Origin: Pantoea brenneri
GTDB lineage: Bacteria > Pseudomonadota > Gammaproteobacteria > Enterobacterales > Enterobacteriaceae
Assembly (NCBI GenBank): GCA_002095305.1
Contig: MIEI01000004.1
Coordinates: forward strand, 39,896-103,895
Direction: 5' to 3'
Length of the DNA stretch: 64,000 bases
A program made the translations under genes and the position numbers. Shown piece after piece: positions 39,824 through 47,315 of the stretch. The first letter of the stretch is position 1. The number at the start of each line of letters is the position of its first letter. The notes beneath the pieces were generated by a model that was not told where the DNA came from, made no database searches, and saw only the letters and a program-made list of their open reading frames with translations.

Positions 39824-41020
39824 ATGTACACATTGCTTACAGATACCAAACTCAGAAAAGCGCTGGGAAAGCGCCGCGACAAAATAGAGATCATTTCTGA
39901 CTCACACGGTCTCAATGTCAGACTGACCATCTCAGGGGGCGTGACATTTTTTTACCGGTATCGCTGGGAGGGTAAGCCCATCCAGCTAACTATAGGGGAT
40001 TATCCGTCGATATCACTGTCGCAGGCAAGGGACCGGCGGCAGCAATTTAGGTTGTGGATTACTGAGGGGTTAGATCCTCGCCGGCAGGTAGCTCTGGACC
40101 GGTTAAAAAAAGTCGAGGCCATGACTGTAGAAGAGGCTTTTGATTACTGGGAGGAGCATTACTGCAAACCAGAGGGCCTTATTAAGATCCATAAAAACCG
40201 ACAGAACTTCCAGAACCATGTTAAGCCGGTATTAGGTCAGATGATCGTGAATCACACGACGAAAAGCCACTGGCTCAGCCTGTTCGATGGCATGGGGAGG
40301 AGGGTCGTTACCGGCCAGATTCTCAGCCTGATGCAAAGGGCATTTCGCTTCTGTCACAACAGGGGCGTGATAGACGTCAACCCGCTGGTTGACCTGCGGC
40401 GATCGGATGTAGCAATAGCTGCAGCAATGAAAGACAGGGTCCTTTCTGATGATGAAATCCGGCTTGTCTGGAACACGCTGAATGAAATGCCGGTTCGCCA
40501 GCAAATCATCATGCGGTTCCTGATGATGACTGGTTGCCGTAGTAATGAGATCAGGGTGGCGAAATGGGATTGGTTCAACTTTAAGGAAAGGACATGGACC
40601 GTCCCATCAAGTGAATATAAAACCGGTAAAACTATAAGAAGGGCGCTTCCAGAGCCGGCAGTACTAATGCTCCAGCAACACCAAAAGCAGTCCATAACGA
40701 AGCATGTAATTACTCGGTCCCGTTACAAATCACCCGAAGACGATAAGCCACCGGCCCAGCCAAATATTGCTTTCTTCTCACAGCAAATAATCATGAAGAC
40801 TGGGATGAAGGAATGGTCGCTACATGACCTGCGGAGAACTGTAGCAACGCGCCTTTCTGAACTCGGCGCGCCGCCACATGTGATTGAGAAATTGCTCGGG
40901 CATCAGATGGGAGGAGTCATGGCGCGTTATAACCTTCATGACTACCTTGATGATCAACACATCTGGTTAGATGTCTGGGTCAGGCACCTGGAGAAGGTGA
41001 TTGCGTGCCGGCTGGCATAA
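39824..41020 (+). CDS. int: Phage tyrosine integrase (P4-type, DUF4102 N-terminal domain)
   Basis: Site-specific recombinase that integrates the prophage. The start at 39824 (MYTLLTDTKLRKAL) gives 398 residues; an in-frame ATG at 39785 would add 13. An N-terminal DUF4102-type domain (about 1-85) is followed by a SAM-like core-binding domain and the catalytic domain. The catalytic set is visible: Arg in TGCRSNEI, HDLRRT, LGHQ, and the nucleophile Tyr in ARYNLHDY. As in P4-type integrases, the 5' end faces the attachment site. Its 3' end overlaps the excisionase-like gene on the other strand by 41 nt. Confidence 0.95.
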   Translation: MYTLLTDTKLRKALGKRRDKIEIISDSHGLNVRLTISGGVTFFYRYRWEGKPIQLTIGDYPSISLSQARDRRQQFRLWITEGLDPRRQVALDRLKKVEAMTVEEAFDYWEEHYCKPEGLIKIHKNRQNFQNHVKPVLGQMIVNHTTKSHWLSLFDGMGRRVVTGQILSLMQRAFRFCHNRGVIDVNPLVDLRRSDVAIAAAMKDRVLSDDEIRLVWNTLNEMPVRQQIIMRFLMMTGCRSNEIRVAKWDWFNFKERTWTVPSSEYKTGKTIRRALPEPAVLMLQQHQKQSITKHVITRSRYKSPEDDKPPAQPNIAFFSQQIIMKTGMKEWSLHDLRRTVATRLSELGAPPHVIEKLLGHQMGGVMARYNLHDYLDDQHIWLDVWVRHLEKVIACRLA

Positions 41021-41216
41021 TATTAACCTCCTCTTCCCATTTCAGCAGGTCCGCTCCTCGCCAGCGCTTAGGGCTTCCCCCGATCGTTGGCTTGGGGAAA
41101 GGGCGACCGAAGCATGCTGGCATTCTCTCTGGCGTACTCCAGAAGTAAAGTGTGCTGCGAGAAATCTTGTAACGCTTCAGAACGTCAGGTGTGAGCATGA
41201 TTTCATCAGCTTGCAT
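40980..41216 (-). CDS. Excisionase-like/AlpA-type DNA-binding protein
   Basis: This 78-residue protein has a MerR/AlpA-type winged-helix pattern (LTPDVLKRYKISRSTLYFW...PKPTIGGSPKRWRGADLLKWEEEV). Such proteins act as excisionases or as activators of excision. I chose the ATG at 41216 because a perfect AGGAGG lies 6 nt before it; the frame itself is open to 41231. It is the last gene of the leftward early operon and overlaps the preceding gene by 11 nt. It is antisense to the int 3' end, so the two transcripts can interfere. Confidence 0.75.
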   Translation of the reverse strand: MQADEIMLTPDVLKRYKISRSTLYFWSTPERMPACFGRPFPKPTIGGSPKRWRGADLLKWEEEVNIMPAGTQSPSPGA

Positions 41217-41550
41217 TGTTGCCCTCCTCAAAATCTCTAATCATCAGATACACGATCATCGCTGCTCTTAGCGGGTTTTTGTGACGGGCTGTCGCGCCGC
41301 TTTCGTGTCTCGCTTCCCACGTTGTTTTTGATGCCGGCGCAATAGCGATCCGGTTCCGCACTGCAATCTGAAATCCATCTTCACTTCGTGAGCACGGGCA
41401 GAAGGTGTACTTATGGCTGATGCTGCCGAAGCTCCGCGTGTACTGAGCACCCTTTGGATTATGGGGGTGCACCTCCGCCTCGTACTTTGGATTTTCCAGC
41501 CTGCAGACCAGCACACTGATTTCACCGTCTGTCAGCTTGCTGTAATTCAT
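41206..41550 (-). CDS. NinX-like (DUF2591) phage protein
   Basis: This 114-residue protein is of the DUF2591/NinX type. It starts MNYSKLTDGEISVLVCRL and ends with the conserved NPLRAAMIVYLMIRDFEEG. The function is unknown; it is common in lambdoid early regions. A four-base overlap couples it to the preceding leftward gene. Confidence 0.75.
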   Translation of the reverse strand: MNYSKLTDGEISVLVCRLENPKYEAEVHPHNPKGAQYTRSFGSISHKYTFCPCSRSEDGFQIAVRNRIAIAPASKTTWEARHESGATARHKNPLRAAMIVYLMIRDFEEGNNAS

Positions 41551-42134
41551 TTTCCCACCTCCGGTGCTGCTGCCAACATGGCGAGGTAAACCAGGTAAGG
41601 TGCATCCGATGATATTTTGCTGTATTCGTGCGTTGAGCCATCTTCACCGCTATCGAAACCAGAATCGATACACTCCTCAAACTTGTCTTGCCCGGCCGCT
41701 ACCATCTCTTTTGTAGGCTCGACGGGTACCAGCTTCCAGCCATCATGAGCTGCTACCGGCACGGCTGCCTCGGTGGCAATCGCTTTCTCAACCAGATTCC
41801 TGTACGCCATCTGCGCCCGGACGGCTTCAGGTGAGCGCCACTTTTCAACATCCGGCAGCAAATCAGCCAGGTCAGCGGCGGGTGCTGGCGGGGCGGTGAA
41901 TAGCTCACCTGGCAATAAATCAAAGCGGCGCAACTGAACGGCACACGTTCTATTCTCAACTGGATGATTCCAGCTAACTACGTCTGCTACTGGCTCAGCA
42001 GTCAGTGCGGACAGAGCGACCCCCATCAACTCAACCATGTATCGCCTGTTAGGGTCAGACTCTGATGCAGCCTTCCAGCGCTTAATCTCAATTTTGCAGA
42101 GCCCAATCAGCGCCTGTTTCTGTTCTGTGTTCAC
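41547..42134 (-). CDS. Hypothetical phage protein
   Basis: This 195-residue protein is of unknown function. The C-terminal half (DGWKLVPVEPTKEMVAAGQ...YLVYLAMLAAAPEVGK) is a motif I recognise from many enterobacterial prophage proteins of mosaic structure. The N-terminal half is different and probably exchanged by recombination. It overlaps its neighbours by four bases on both sides, within the leftward operon. Confidence 0.7.
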   Translation of the reverse strand: MNTEQKQALIGLCKIEIKRWKAASESDPNRRYMVELMGVALSALTAEPVADVVSWNHPVENRTCAVQLRRFDLLPGELFTAPPAPAADLADLLPDVEKWRSPEAVRAQMAYRNLVEKAIATEAAVPVAAHDGWKLVPVEPTKEMVAAGQDKFEECIDSGFDSGEDGSTHEYSKISSDAPYLVYLAMLAAAPEVGK

Positions 42135-42835
42135 TGGTCACCCTCCACGCGCGTAAACTCAATAACCCACACCCACGGATTAGCCTGCCAGCTGTCAGCG
42201 CCGTAGATGGATTGCCAGACATGATGGAAGTGTTCATGTGGCGTGGCGCTGTACATGTAGCCGGGGATAGAGTCGTGACCGCCATTACACCCTTCAGCAA
42301 GCGCATCACTCTCGGTCATGCTATTCAACCGCTCCACACGAACGCCGGTAATCTCCAGCGTTATGCGGGAAGCCCAGCGCGGCATGTGGATAGATGGCTT
42401 CCAACATGACCGGCCATCAACGCAACCATCATCGTCCCCCCACGTAAAACCGCCGTCAGCAGCGTAAATAGCGTGACCAGAGTAATAGCCCCTGCCGAAC
42501 GGCTTCTCATGCACGGCCTTTGCCGGACGGTCAGGAGCGTAATCAATCATCAGACCATCATCATCAAATGCATGGCTAACGACAGACCACGTCTCACGCA
42601 CCCACAGGCGATCACCCTTCAAACCGAACGGGCAGGCAATGTACATGTCCTCATTGCGCACCATCGTTTTGCCTGCATTAAACGGAATCCAGAAACCCGG
42701 CTGGTCAAACTCATCTTCTTTCGGGATAACTTCAGGCTGCTCGCGCATGATCCGGCGCGTCTGCGTCTTTCTGCCGTCGAGAACTGCACGAACCATGTCG
42801 GCGTTAAAGATGATTGGGCGTTCACGCATAGTCAT
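42131..42835 (-). CDS. ASCH/PUA-like phage protein
   Basis: This 234-residue protein starts MTMRERPIIFNADMVRAVLDGRKTQTRR. That is the typical beginning of phage proteins with an ASCH (PUA-like) RNA-binding fold, as is LWVRETW further on and NPWVWVIEFTRV at the end. The start at 42835 makes an ATGA overlap with the upstream gene. The role is unknown; RNA or modified-nucleotide binding is inferred from the fold only. Confidence 0.75.
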   Translation of the reverse strand: MTMRERPIIFNADMVRAVLDGRKTQTRRIMREQPEVIPKEDEFDQPGFWIPFNAGKTMVRNEDMYIACPFGLKGDRLWVRETWSVVSHAFDDDGLMIDYAPDRPAKAVHEKPFGRGYYSGHAIYAADGGFTWGDDDGCVDGRSCWKPSIHMPRWASRITLEITGVRVERLNSMTESDALAEGCNGGHDSIPGYMYSATPHEHFHHVWQSIYGADSWQANPWVWVIEFTRVEGDQ

Positions 42836-43560
42836 TCCCCCATACCGATTAACGCAGGGCAATTGCTGCTGCCATCGACACCATGGAAAACTTTTGCGTG
42901 CATGCCCTCTTGATAGCCCAGACATTTGGCATGAGAGGGTTTATCAGCATTTTTGCTGTTGCGGGCCTTAGCGTTTCCAACACCCTCATCCCGTAACTTC
43001 TCCGCGTAGGCGCTCATTTTGGCTTCCTGCTCTTCATCAATAACCAGCTCTTTCACTGCGTGATAGGCTCCAGAGGCCCAGCCCTCGCAAAACTGGTCAG
43101 CTAATGCCGACTTACGTTTTGGGGCAAGCCAGCTTTCGCAGTGGTCATTGATGAATTTTTTTCGCGCCTGCTTAATCTGGCGCGTCAGAACGTCAAAGAT
43201 GTATGCAGCTGCAACATCACGGTTATCCAACCCATAAAATTTAACGACGCGTTTATAGCGGTAGCCAGAGGTTACTCTCCAGCTTACAAGGCTTTTCACG
43301 GCGAAGGCCTTTTCGATGGTTTGAGTCAGGAAGATCATGTAGCGAGGCAGCTTCTCAGCATCGCTCGGAGAACTTTTGCTTTCGCTGGTGCTAATTTCAG
43401 AGAACACGACCTCTGATTCACTCAGGCCATGCTCCCGCATGAATGCCTGCGCTTTTGACATGGCACTGGCGGCTTCTGCAGGGCTGCTGGTGTTCTCAGC
43501 CAGGCGCATCAATTTTTGTATTTTGGAGAGGTATTTCTTTTTGGCGGTTGCATCCATCAT
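42832..43560 (-). CDS. DUF2786 phage protein
   Basis: This 242-residue protein begins with a DUF2786 domain (KIQKLMRLAENTSSPAEAASAMSKAQAFMREHGLSE). A second conserved domain follows (YRYKRVVKFYGLDNRDVAAAYIF...) of the kind often paired with it. The function is unknown. It lies in the leftward early operon with four-base overlaps. Confidence 0.8.
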   Translation of the reverse strand: MMDATAKKKYLSKIQKLMRLAENTSSPAEAASAMSKAQAFMREHGLSESEVVFSEISTSESKSSPSDAEKLPRYMIFLTQTIEKAFAVKSLVSWRVTSGYRYKRVVKFYGLDNRDVAAAYIFDVLTRQIKQARKKFINDHCESWLAPKRKSALADQFCEGWASGAYHAVKELVIDEEQEAKMSAYAEKLRDEGVGNAKARNSKNADKPSHAKCLGYQEGMHAKVFHGVDGSSNCPALIGMGE

Positions 43561-43970
43561 TCAGCACTCCCAATACATTCCAGATACAGCCCGCTGGCAA
43601 TCAGACGAGCACGGCGTGCGGCTGCTTCACGATGGCGCTTAATAGCCTCTTCAGAACGGTCGTTGCTGTAGTTGATAACCATTGGCTTACATGGCGGTGG
43701 AGCAACACGGCGCGGCTTTCTGACCAGGGTGTACGTGCGGTCAATGGAGCCACCACCGAGACAGACCTGATTGGATGCCTCAACCTGAAGGGTTTCACCA
43801 CCGCGGCGCATGATGTGAAGGACTAAACGATTAAACTCACGCAGCGTCATGCCGAGACGTGCTGCCAGTTCGCTGCCTGTAGCCGGGCCTTTTGATAATT
43901 GCCAGGCCAACTTTTCACTGAAACCCGCATTGGGGCCTGTGCTGCGGCGAAATTGTGCGACCTTTTTCAT
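43557..43970 (-). CDS. Hypothetical phage protein with a winged-helix-like segment
   Basis: This 137-residue basic protein is unrecognised. Residues about 18-60 (KLAWQLSKGPATGSELAARLGMTLREFNRLVLHIMRRG) look like a winged helix-turn-helix. The C-terminal part is Arg-rich (RHREAAARRARLIASG). It is coupled to its neighbours by four-base overlaps. It could regulate or modify DNA in the early region. Confidence 0.6.
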   Translation of the reverse strand: MKKVAQFRRSTGPNAGFSEKLAWQLSKGPATGSELAARLGMTLREFNRLVLHIMRRGGETLQVEASNQVCLGGGSIDRTYTLVRKPRRVAPPPCKPMVINYSNDRSEEAIKRHREAAARRARLIASGLYLECIGSAE

Positions 43971-44410
43971 GACACCACCTTCAGGGTTACCGGACGTGAG
44001 CGCAGTAAATCCATTTCCATTTGGGAGAGGATGTTGATCGCGTGTGAAATGCCGGGCTGCTGGTGGTTACCCAGTGTTGAAATGGCGCGTCGTGCTTCTC
44101 CGAACGCTTCACCGCGGAGGGTGCGAATCCACTGATCGCTGGCTGGCGTGGCCATTGCTGCATTGAGGTCGTCAATCAGGGTCATATCTGCGCCGGCCAA
44201 CTGAAGTGCAGTGATGGTGTCAGGAAGAACGCTATTGATACGCAGAACCTCTGCAGCCATCAGGCTGGCTCGGACGTTGGCAACGTCGAGACGAGACGCC
44301 AGCTCCGTAACCATCTTTGCCATCTCCAGCAGTGAGGTTTCCTTGCCTATGTTTTTGGCGAACTGGTGGCCAGCTGCCACAACTTCTTTATTTGATTTGA
44401 AAGAAAGCAT
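43967..44410 (-). CDS. Hypothetical phage protein
   Basis: This 147-residue, mainly helical protein is of unknown function. It starts MLSFKSNKEVVAAGHQFAKNIGKETSLLEMAKMVTELA and has no transmembrane segment. Similar proteins of about this length occur in enterobacterial prophage early regions. It follows the DUF1317 gene by 11 nt in the leftward operon. Confidence 0.65.
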   Translation of the reverse strand: MLSFKSNKEVVAAGHQFAKNIGKETSLLEMAKMVTELASRLDVANVRASLMAAEVLRINSVLPDTITALQLAGADMTLIDDLNAAMATPASDQWIRTLRGEAFGEARRAISTLGNHQQPGISHAINILSQMEMDLLRSRPVTLKVVS

Positions 44411-44421
44411 GTTGCCGGCCC

Positions 44422-44586
44422 TCAGTGGATGGTGATGTTGATGGTTTTATTAAGCCGCTCTGCTTCACGCTGCGCCTTAATGGGATTACTGATTACCGAG
44501 CCATCAGGCATAATCCAGCCGTTCAGGATATGGCTGTAGGGCAGGGTAATGATGCCGACAGTGATATGGTCGTTAGGCTTTTCCAT
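44422..44586 (-). CDS. DUF1317 protein (lambda Orf61-like)
   Basis: This 54-residue protein resembles lambda Orf61. Shared features are the N-terminal DxIxVGxITxxYS, GWxxPxxSVIxNPxKAQRxAExxN (here HITVGIITLPYSHILNGW, then SVISNPIKAQREAERLN). The function is unknown. The start is set by the GGAG of the GTGTGTGGAG leader, 6 nt upstream. It overlaps the small upstream frame by 14 nt. Confidence 0.8.
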   Translation of the reverse strand: MEKPNDHITVGIITLPYSHILNGWIMPDGSVISNPIKAQREAERLNKTINITIH

Positions 44587-44695
44587 GAAACTCTCCACAC
44601 ACGATTTTTGGTTGCATGAATCCCTTGCCAGTGACGGCAATAAAAAACTTTTGGGATTCGTTTAAATTGGCTGGTGGGTTACTGCAATAACCCAC
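44573..44695 (-). CDS. Possible 40-residue early protein (GTG start)
   Basis: A GTG lies 10 nt after the GGAG of a GTGTGTGGAG leader and opens a 40-codon frame (VGYCSNPPANLNESQKFFIA...). It ends inside the DUF1317 gene start. No homologue is recognised. Its main support is the leader, which precedes good genes elsewhere in this prophage. Confidence 0.4.
   Translation of the reverse strand: MGYCSNPPANLNESQKFFIAVTGKGFMQPKIVCGEFHGKA
44593..44602 (-). repeat. GTGTGTGGAG leader element, copy 1
   Basis: Exact GTGTGTGGAG on the reverse strand, with its GGAG 6 nt before the DUF1317 ATG. Confidence 0.85.
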
Positions 44696-44705
44696 AGCCC
44701 GATTA

Positions 44706-44715
44706 CTCCACACAC
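44706..44715 (-). repeat. GTGTGTGGAG leader element, copy 2
   Basis: Exact copy on the reverse strand, 10 nt before the GTG of the possible 40-residue frame. Confidence 0.85.
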
Positions 44716-44734
44716 TTGAAAGGTTGCTGCGGTG

Positions 44735-44815
44735 CCGGGTGCCTCCCGGTGCTCTGGTCAGACTGACAAACACCAGAGCGGAAACTCTTAGACTGTGTGC
44801 AATCTTTGTCAGTCT
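44735..44815 (-). promoter_or_regulatory. Overlapping inverted repeats in the leftward leader
   Basis: Three alternative hairpins overlap. CCGGG/CCCGG is at 44735-44749. GCTCTGGT (44751-44758) pairs with ACCAGAGC (44772-44779). AGACTGACAAA (44760-44770) pairs perfectly with TTTGTCAGTCT (44805-44815). The second and third cannot form together. The segment lies on the leftward transcript between P_L and the first early genes. Confidence 0.7.
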
Positions 44816-44848
44816 TCCGCGCGCGCTGGCCGCATTCACCACAACGGG

Positions 44849-44936
44849 GAGAGCACTGCTTAATTGCAGCTATCAGGTAAAAAGGTTCTCACGCCCGCCT
44901 GATAGCTGCCCATGCTCCAGCTCTTGCAATGCTCTC
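44849..44936 (-). repeat. Nested long inverted repeat in the leftward leader
   Basis: The inner arms GCAGCTATCAGG (44866-44877) and CCTGATAGCTGC (44898-44909) pair at 12 of 12 positions. The outer arms GAGAGCACTGC (44849-44859) and GCAATGCTCTC (44926-44936) pair at 10 of 11. Together they would make an extended RNA hairpin of about 88 nt. Confidence 0.85.
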
Positions 44937-44944
44937 ACCGTTAT

Positions 44945-44984
44945 GAAAAAAGGGCGGTTAAACAAACCTTCATGAGTAACCGCC
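44945..44984 (-). terminator. Leftward early terminator (t_L-like)
   Basis: Read leftward, GGCGGTTA and TAACCGCC form an 8-bp stem around a 16-nt loop, followed by CTTTTTTC. It lies after the 51-aa frame and before the structured leader and the main early genes, so these need antitermination or read-through. Confidence 0.75.
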
Positions 44985-45004
44985 AACACAGCAATTTCGT
45001 ACCC

Positions 45005-45160
45005 TTAGAACGCTGGCCCGTAAGCCAGGCTTTCACTACCGCACTGCATGGTCACTACACCGATATCACCGTCACAAACCAACTCAGCATCCGGGAAGAG
45101 GTAAAGAAAGGTAATCAGGTCCCAAAAGCTGGTGTTCGACATGTTCTTGATCATCCTCAT
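45005..45160 (-). CDS. Possible 51-residue first gene of the leftward operon
   Basis: The frame starts at an ATG with GAGGCGGCA upstream, 72 nt downstream of the P_L -10 box. It reads MRMIKNMSNTSFWDLITFLY and continues to GPAF. It occupies the place of N or of a small early gene, but it lacks the Arg-rich N terminus of N proteins. No homologue is recognised. Confidence 0.45.
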   Translation of the reverse strand: MRMIKNMSNTSFWDLITFLYLFPDAELVCDGDIGVVTMQCGSESLAYGPAF

Positions 45161-45231
45161 TGCCGCCTCTTAAGAGATTTCCGCCTGATTTGTAAGAGGC
45201 GATTATGACCGGCAACCTCTTTGTTGGGTTT

Positions 45232-45284
45232 AATGTAGGATAACCAACAATGGGGTGTCAAGTGTATTTGTAGGAAATCCTACA
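45232..45284 (-). promoter_or_regulatory. P_L promoter with operators O_L1 and O_L2
   Basis: On the reverse strand, TTGACA (45261-45256) and TACATT (45237-45232) are 18 bp apart. O_L1 TGTAGGATAACCAACA (45234-45249) covers the -10 side. O_L2 TGTAGGAAATCCTACA (45269-45284) is a perfect palindrome upstream of the -35 box. The spacing and geometry are identical to P_R/O_R1. Confidence 0.88.
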
Positions 45285-45338
45285 TGGAAGGCAAAAAAAA
45301 CCGGATGTGATATCCGGCTGTGTTTTTGAGCGGGGGAA

Positions 45339-45992
45339 TTAAAACTCTATGATGACTTGCTTTACTAGCCCGACAATGCGGCAGTTCCCATCGCATTCAA
45401 TAGTTTTGTAATTAGGGTTGAGAGGAACAAGGTAACGGTGGGGGAAATCCTCTACAAATTTTTTCAAAGTTGCTTCTGATCCGCCATCAATATGAGCGAC
45501 AACAATCTTTCCGTTGATTGCCGCAACATCATGAATCTCAGGTTCAACAATGACAATTGAATCTTCAGGAATAGTGGGGTTACCGTGAGGGTTTGTCATT
45601 GAGTCGCCACGAACCCGTAGAGCAAAGGCTTTATCAGAGACTGATGCTGTGGTGTACAGCCACATGATCGCTTCGTCGCGTGTTATTCCTGGGTCGGTAG
45701 CTGTCCAAGTGCCAGCTTGTACCCATGAAATTAACGGCACCTCTTTAGCGCTGACCTGAACAGGCCTCAGTAATGGGGTTGCTGCGGCTTCTCCTTTACC
45801 ACTAACCAGCCAGGTAGGATCGCATTTCAGAGCGTCCGCTAATGCCTGAAGGTTAGCCCCGTTCGGCTGGTAATCATCCTTCTCCCAGCCAGTAACAGTC
45901 ACACGATTTACACCGGCCTTTTCTGCCAGTGCTTGTTGCGTGAGATTAAGTTCTTTCCGCTTTTGGCGGATACGTTCACCCATGTTCATCAT
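45339..45992 (-). CDS. cI: CI-type repressor with LexA-like (S24) autocleavage domain
   Basis: This lysogeny repressor has 217 residues from the ATG at 45992; alternative starts lie at 45989 and 45983. The N-terminal HTH is in RKELNLTQQALAEKAGVNRVTVTGWE. The C-terminal S24 peptidase domain shows the Ala-Gly cleavage site (WVQAGTWT), the nucleophile Ser in GDSMTNP, and the Lys in NGKIVVAHIDGGSEATLKKF. RecA-stimulated self-cleavage, and so SOS induction, is expected. Operator O_R3 ends at the start codon, which implies autoregulation. Confidence 0.95.
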   Translation of the reverse strand: MMNMGERIRQKRKELNLTQQALAEKAGVNRVTVTGWEKDDYQPNGANLQALADALKCDPTWLVSGKGEAAATPLLRPVQVSAKEVPLISWVQAGTWTATDPGITRDEAIMWLYTTASVSDKAFALRVRGDSMTNPHGNPTIPEDSIVIVEPEIHDVAAINGKIVVAHIDGGSEATLKKFVEDFPHRYLVPLNPNYKTIECDGNCRIVGLVKQVIIEF

Positions 45993-46056
45993 GTAGGCAA
46001 TCCTACCAAAATCGTAGGTAAGAATCTTGACATTCATATGTTGGATATCCTACATT
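45992..46056 (+). promoter_or_regulatory. P_R promoter and operators O_R1-O_R3
   Basis: P_R has TTGACA (46027-46032) and TACATT (46051-46056) with an 18-bp spacer. O_R1 TGTTGGATATCCTACA is at 46039-46054. A weaker site at 46013-46028 (CGTAGGTAAGAATCTT) is a candidate O_R2. TGTAGGCAATCCTACC at 45992-46007 is O_R3, next to the cI start. The consensus with O_L is TGTAGGAnnTCCTACA. Confidence 0.88.
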
Positions 46057-46091
46057 GTGTACCACGCCAACCCATTAAAGGAATTGCTCTC

Positions 46092-46289
46092 ATGAGGAAG
46101 CAGGACGTTATCAAATTCTTTGGAGGGGTATGTAAAACCGCAGCAGTTTTAGGAATTAAACATCCGTCAGTTTCTGAGTGGCCGGAAGTAATTCCTGAGG
46201 GTCGTGCATACCAGATCGAAAAAATCACCAAAGGCAAACTGCGCTTCGATGCGTCGTTGTACCAAAAAGATACAGGCCAAACGGCCTAA
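46092..46289 (+). CDS. cro: Cro-type regulator
   Basis: This 65-residue Cro protein is of the type that starts MRKQDVIKFFGGVCKTAAVLGIKHPSVSEWPEVIPEGRAYQIEKIT. The HTH is at about residues 13-33. It is the first gene rightward from P_R and divergent from cI, so it should bind the O_R sites and repress cI transcription. AAAGGA lies upstream of the ATG. Confidence 0.9.
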   Translation: MRKQDVIKFFGGVCKTAAVLGIKHPSVSEWPEVIPEGRAYQIEKITKGKLRFDASLYQKDTGQTA

Positions 46290-46313
46290 CTGGAACTACC
46301 AACGGAGATTGAA

Positions 46314-46850
46314 ATGGTAGACACAATCAACACAGCAATTCGGCTGATGTGCAAGGCACATAAAGCGGGTCGTTTAGGTATGGCCGATGACTTAGGCATG
46401 ACCATCGATCAGTTTCACAACCACATGTACCGCAAATGTGGCAGTCGTTTCTTCACCCTGGATGAACTCATGAAGATGGAAGAGTTATCTGGTACCGCAT
46501 GCCTGGCCGAATTTTTCGCGGCACGTCACGGAAAACTGCTGGTGGATGTATCCGCAGTGAAAGAGGTCGATAAGGTCGATTTGTACGACATCGAAATGAA
46601 AACGAGCGCAGCAGCTGGTGAGTTAGCGATCGCCAAAATTGCCGCCGCGTCTGACGGTGTGATCGACAGCAAAGAGCGCAAAACCCTGTCCGCGTTGTTC
46701 CACAAAAAAATGCGTCACCAGATTCACGGTTTTCTTGGCTTCATGGCGCTGTATGGCGTCGGCGTTGCTGAGCACTCAGTGGATATGTTCGTGGCGAACG
46801 GCAGGAAGATTGATGCCTCAGGTGTGCAGATCGAAACGCAGGATATTTGA
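46314..46850 (+). CDS. YmfL/CII-like phage regulatory protein
   Basis: This 178-residue protein resembles the YmfL family, placed where lambda cII lies (after cro, before replication). The N-terminal part (RLMCKAHKAGRLGMADDLGMTIDQFHNHMYRK) looks like an HTH. The C-terminal half is helical (TSAAAGELAIAKIAAASDGVIDSKERKTLSALF). A role in the lysis/lysogeny decision or in controlling the rightward operon is inferred from position. Confidence 0.75.
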   Translation: MVDTINTAIRLMCKAHKAGRLGMADDLGMTIDQFHNHMYRKCGSRFFTLDELMKMEELSGTACLAEFFAARHGKLLVDVSAVKEVDKVDLYDIEMKTSAAAGELAIAKIAAASDGVIDSKERKTLSALFHKKMRHQIHGFLGFMALYGVGVAEHSVDMFVANGRKIDASGVQIETQDI

Positions 46851-46924
46851 GATGAAAAGTTTAAGCCCCAAAAAAGTGACGCCCAGGGATTGCAGCCCTG
46901 AGCGTCGGTCGCGACTAAATCAAC

Positions 46925-46934
46925 GTGTGTGGAG
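46925..46934 (+). repeat. GTGTGTGGAG leader element, copy 3
   Basis: Exact copy, 10 nt before the ATG at 46945. Confidence 0.85.
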
Positions 46935-46944
46935 AATCAATCGC

Positions 46945-47133
46945 ATGTCCATTGTAAGCCAAACCAAAGCAGTTCGGCAATTCCGTTGCCGTGTTATCGC
47001 TGGCGCCCCTGTCTATGAGCAAATCATACCGACCGCTGGTGGCCCTAACAACTACCAGTCAACCACTCGTCTGGTAGTTGAGGCAGCGTGGAAATCGTTT
47101 TACCGCCGCCCGGCGCAGTCAGGTGTGAACTGA
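46945..47133 (+). CDS. Small hypothetical phage protein
   Basis: This 62-residue basic protein (MSIVSQTKAVRQFRCRVIAG...SFYRRPAQSGVN) is of unknown function. Its start is defined by a GTGTGTGGAG leader. It overlaps the next gene by one base (TGATG). Confidence 0.65.
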   Translation: MSIVSQTKAVRQFRCRVIAGAPVYEQIIPTAGGPNNYQSTTRLVVEAAWKSFYRRPAQSGVN

Positions 47134-47315
47134 TGGAAAACGAGATCATTAAACCCTGGGTGGAGCGTTATAAGGACCATCGGGGCGTCGTGGTGGAAAC
47201 GGTAGGCGTAGACGTGGTGAATCATCGCGTGATTTACATGCGCCCCAACTATCCGCACCCATGCATGCAGCCCCGCGCTTTGTTTAGTCAGAAGTTCAGG
47301 AAGGTGGCGTCATGA
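47133..47315 (+). CDS. DUF4222-type small phage protein
   Basis: This 60-residue protein has the pattern DHRGVVVETVGVD...RVIYMRPNYPHPCMQP...FSQKFRKV, typical of DUF4222 proteins in lambdoid early regions. The function is unknown. It overlaps the initiator gene by four bases. Confidence 0.75.
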   Translation: MENEIIKPWVERYKDHRGVVVETVGVDVVNHRVIYMRPNYPHPCMQPRALFSQKFRKVAS

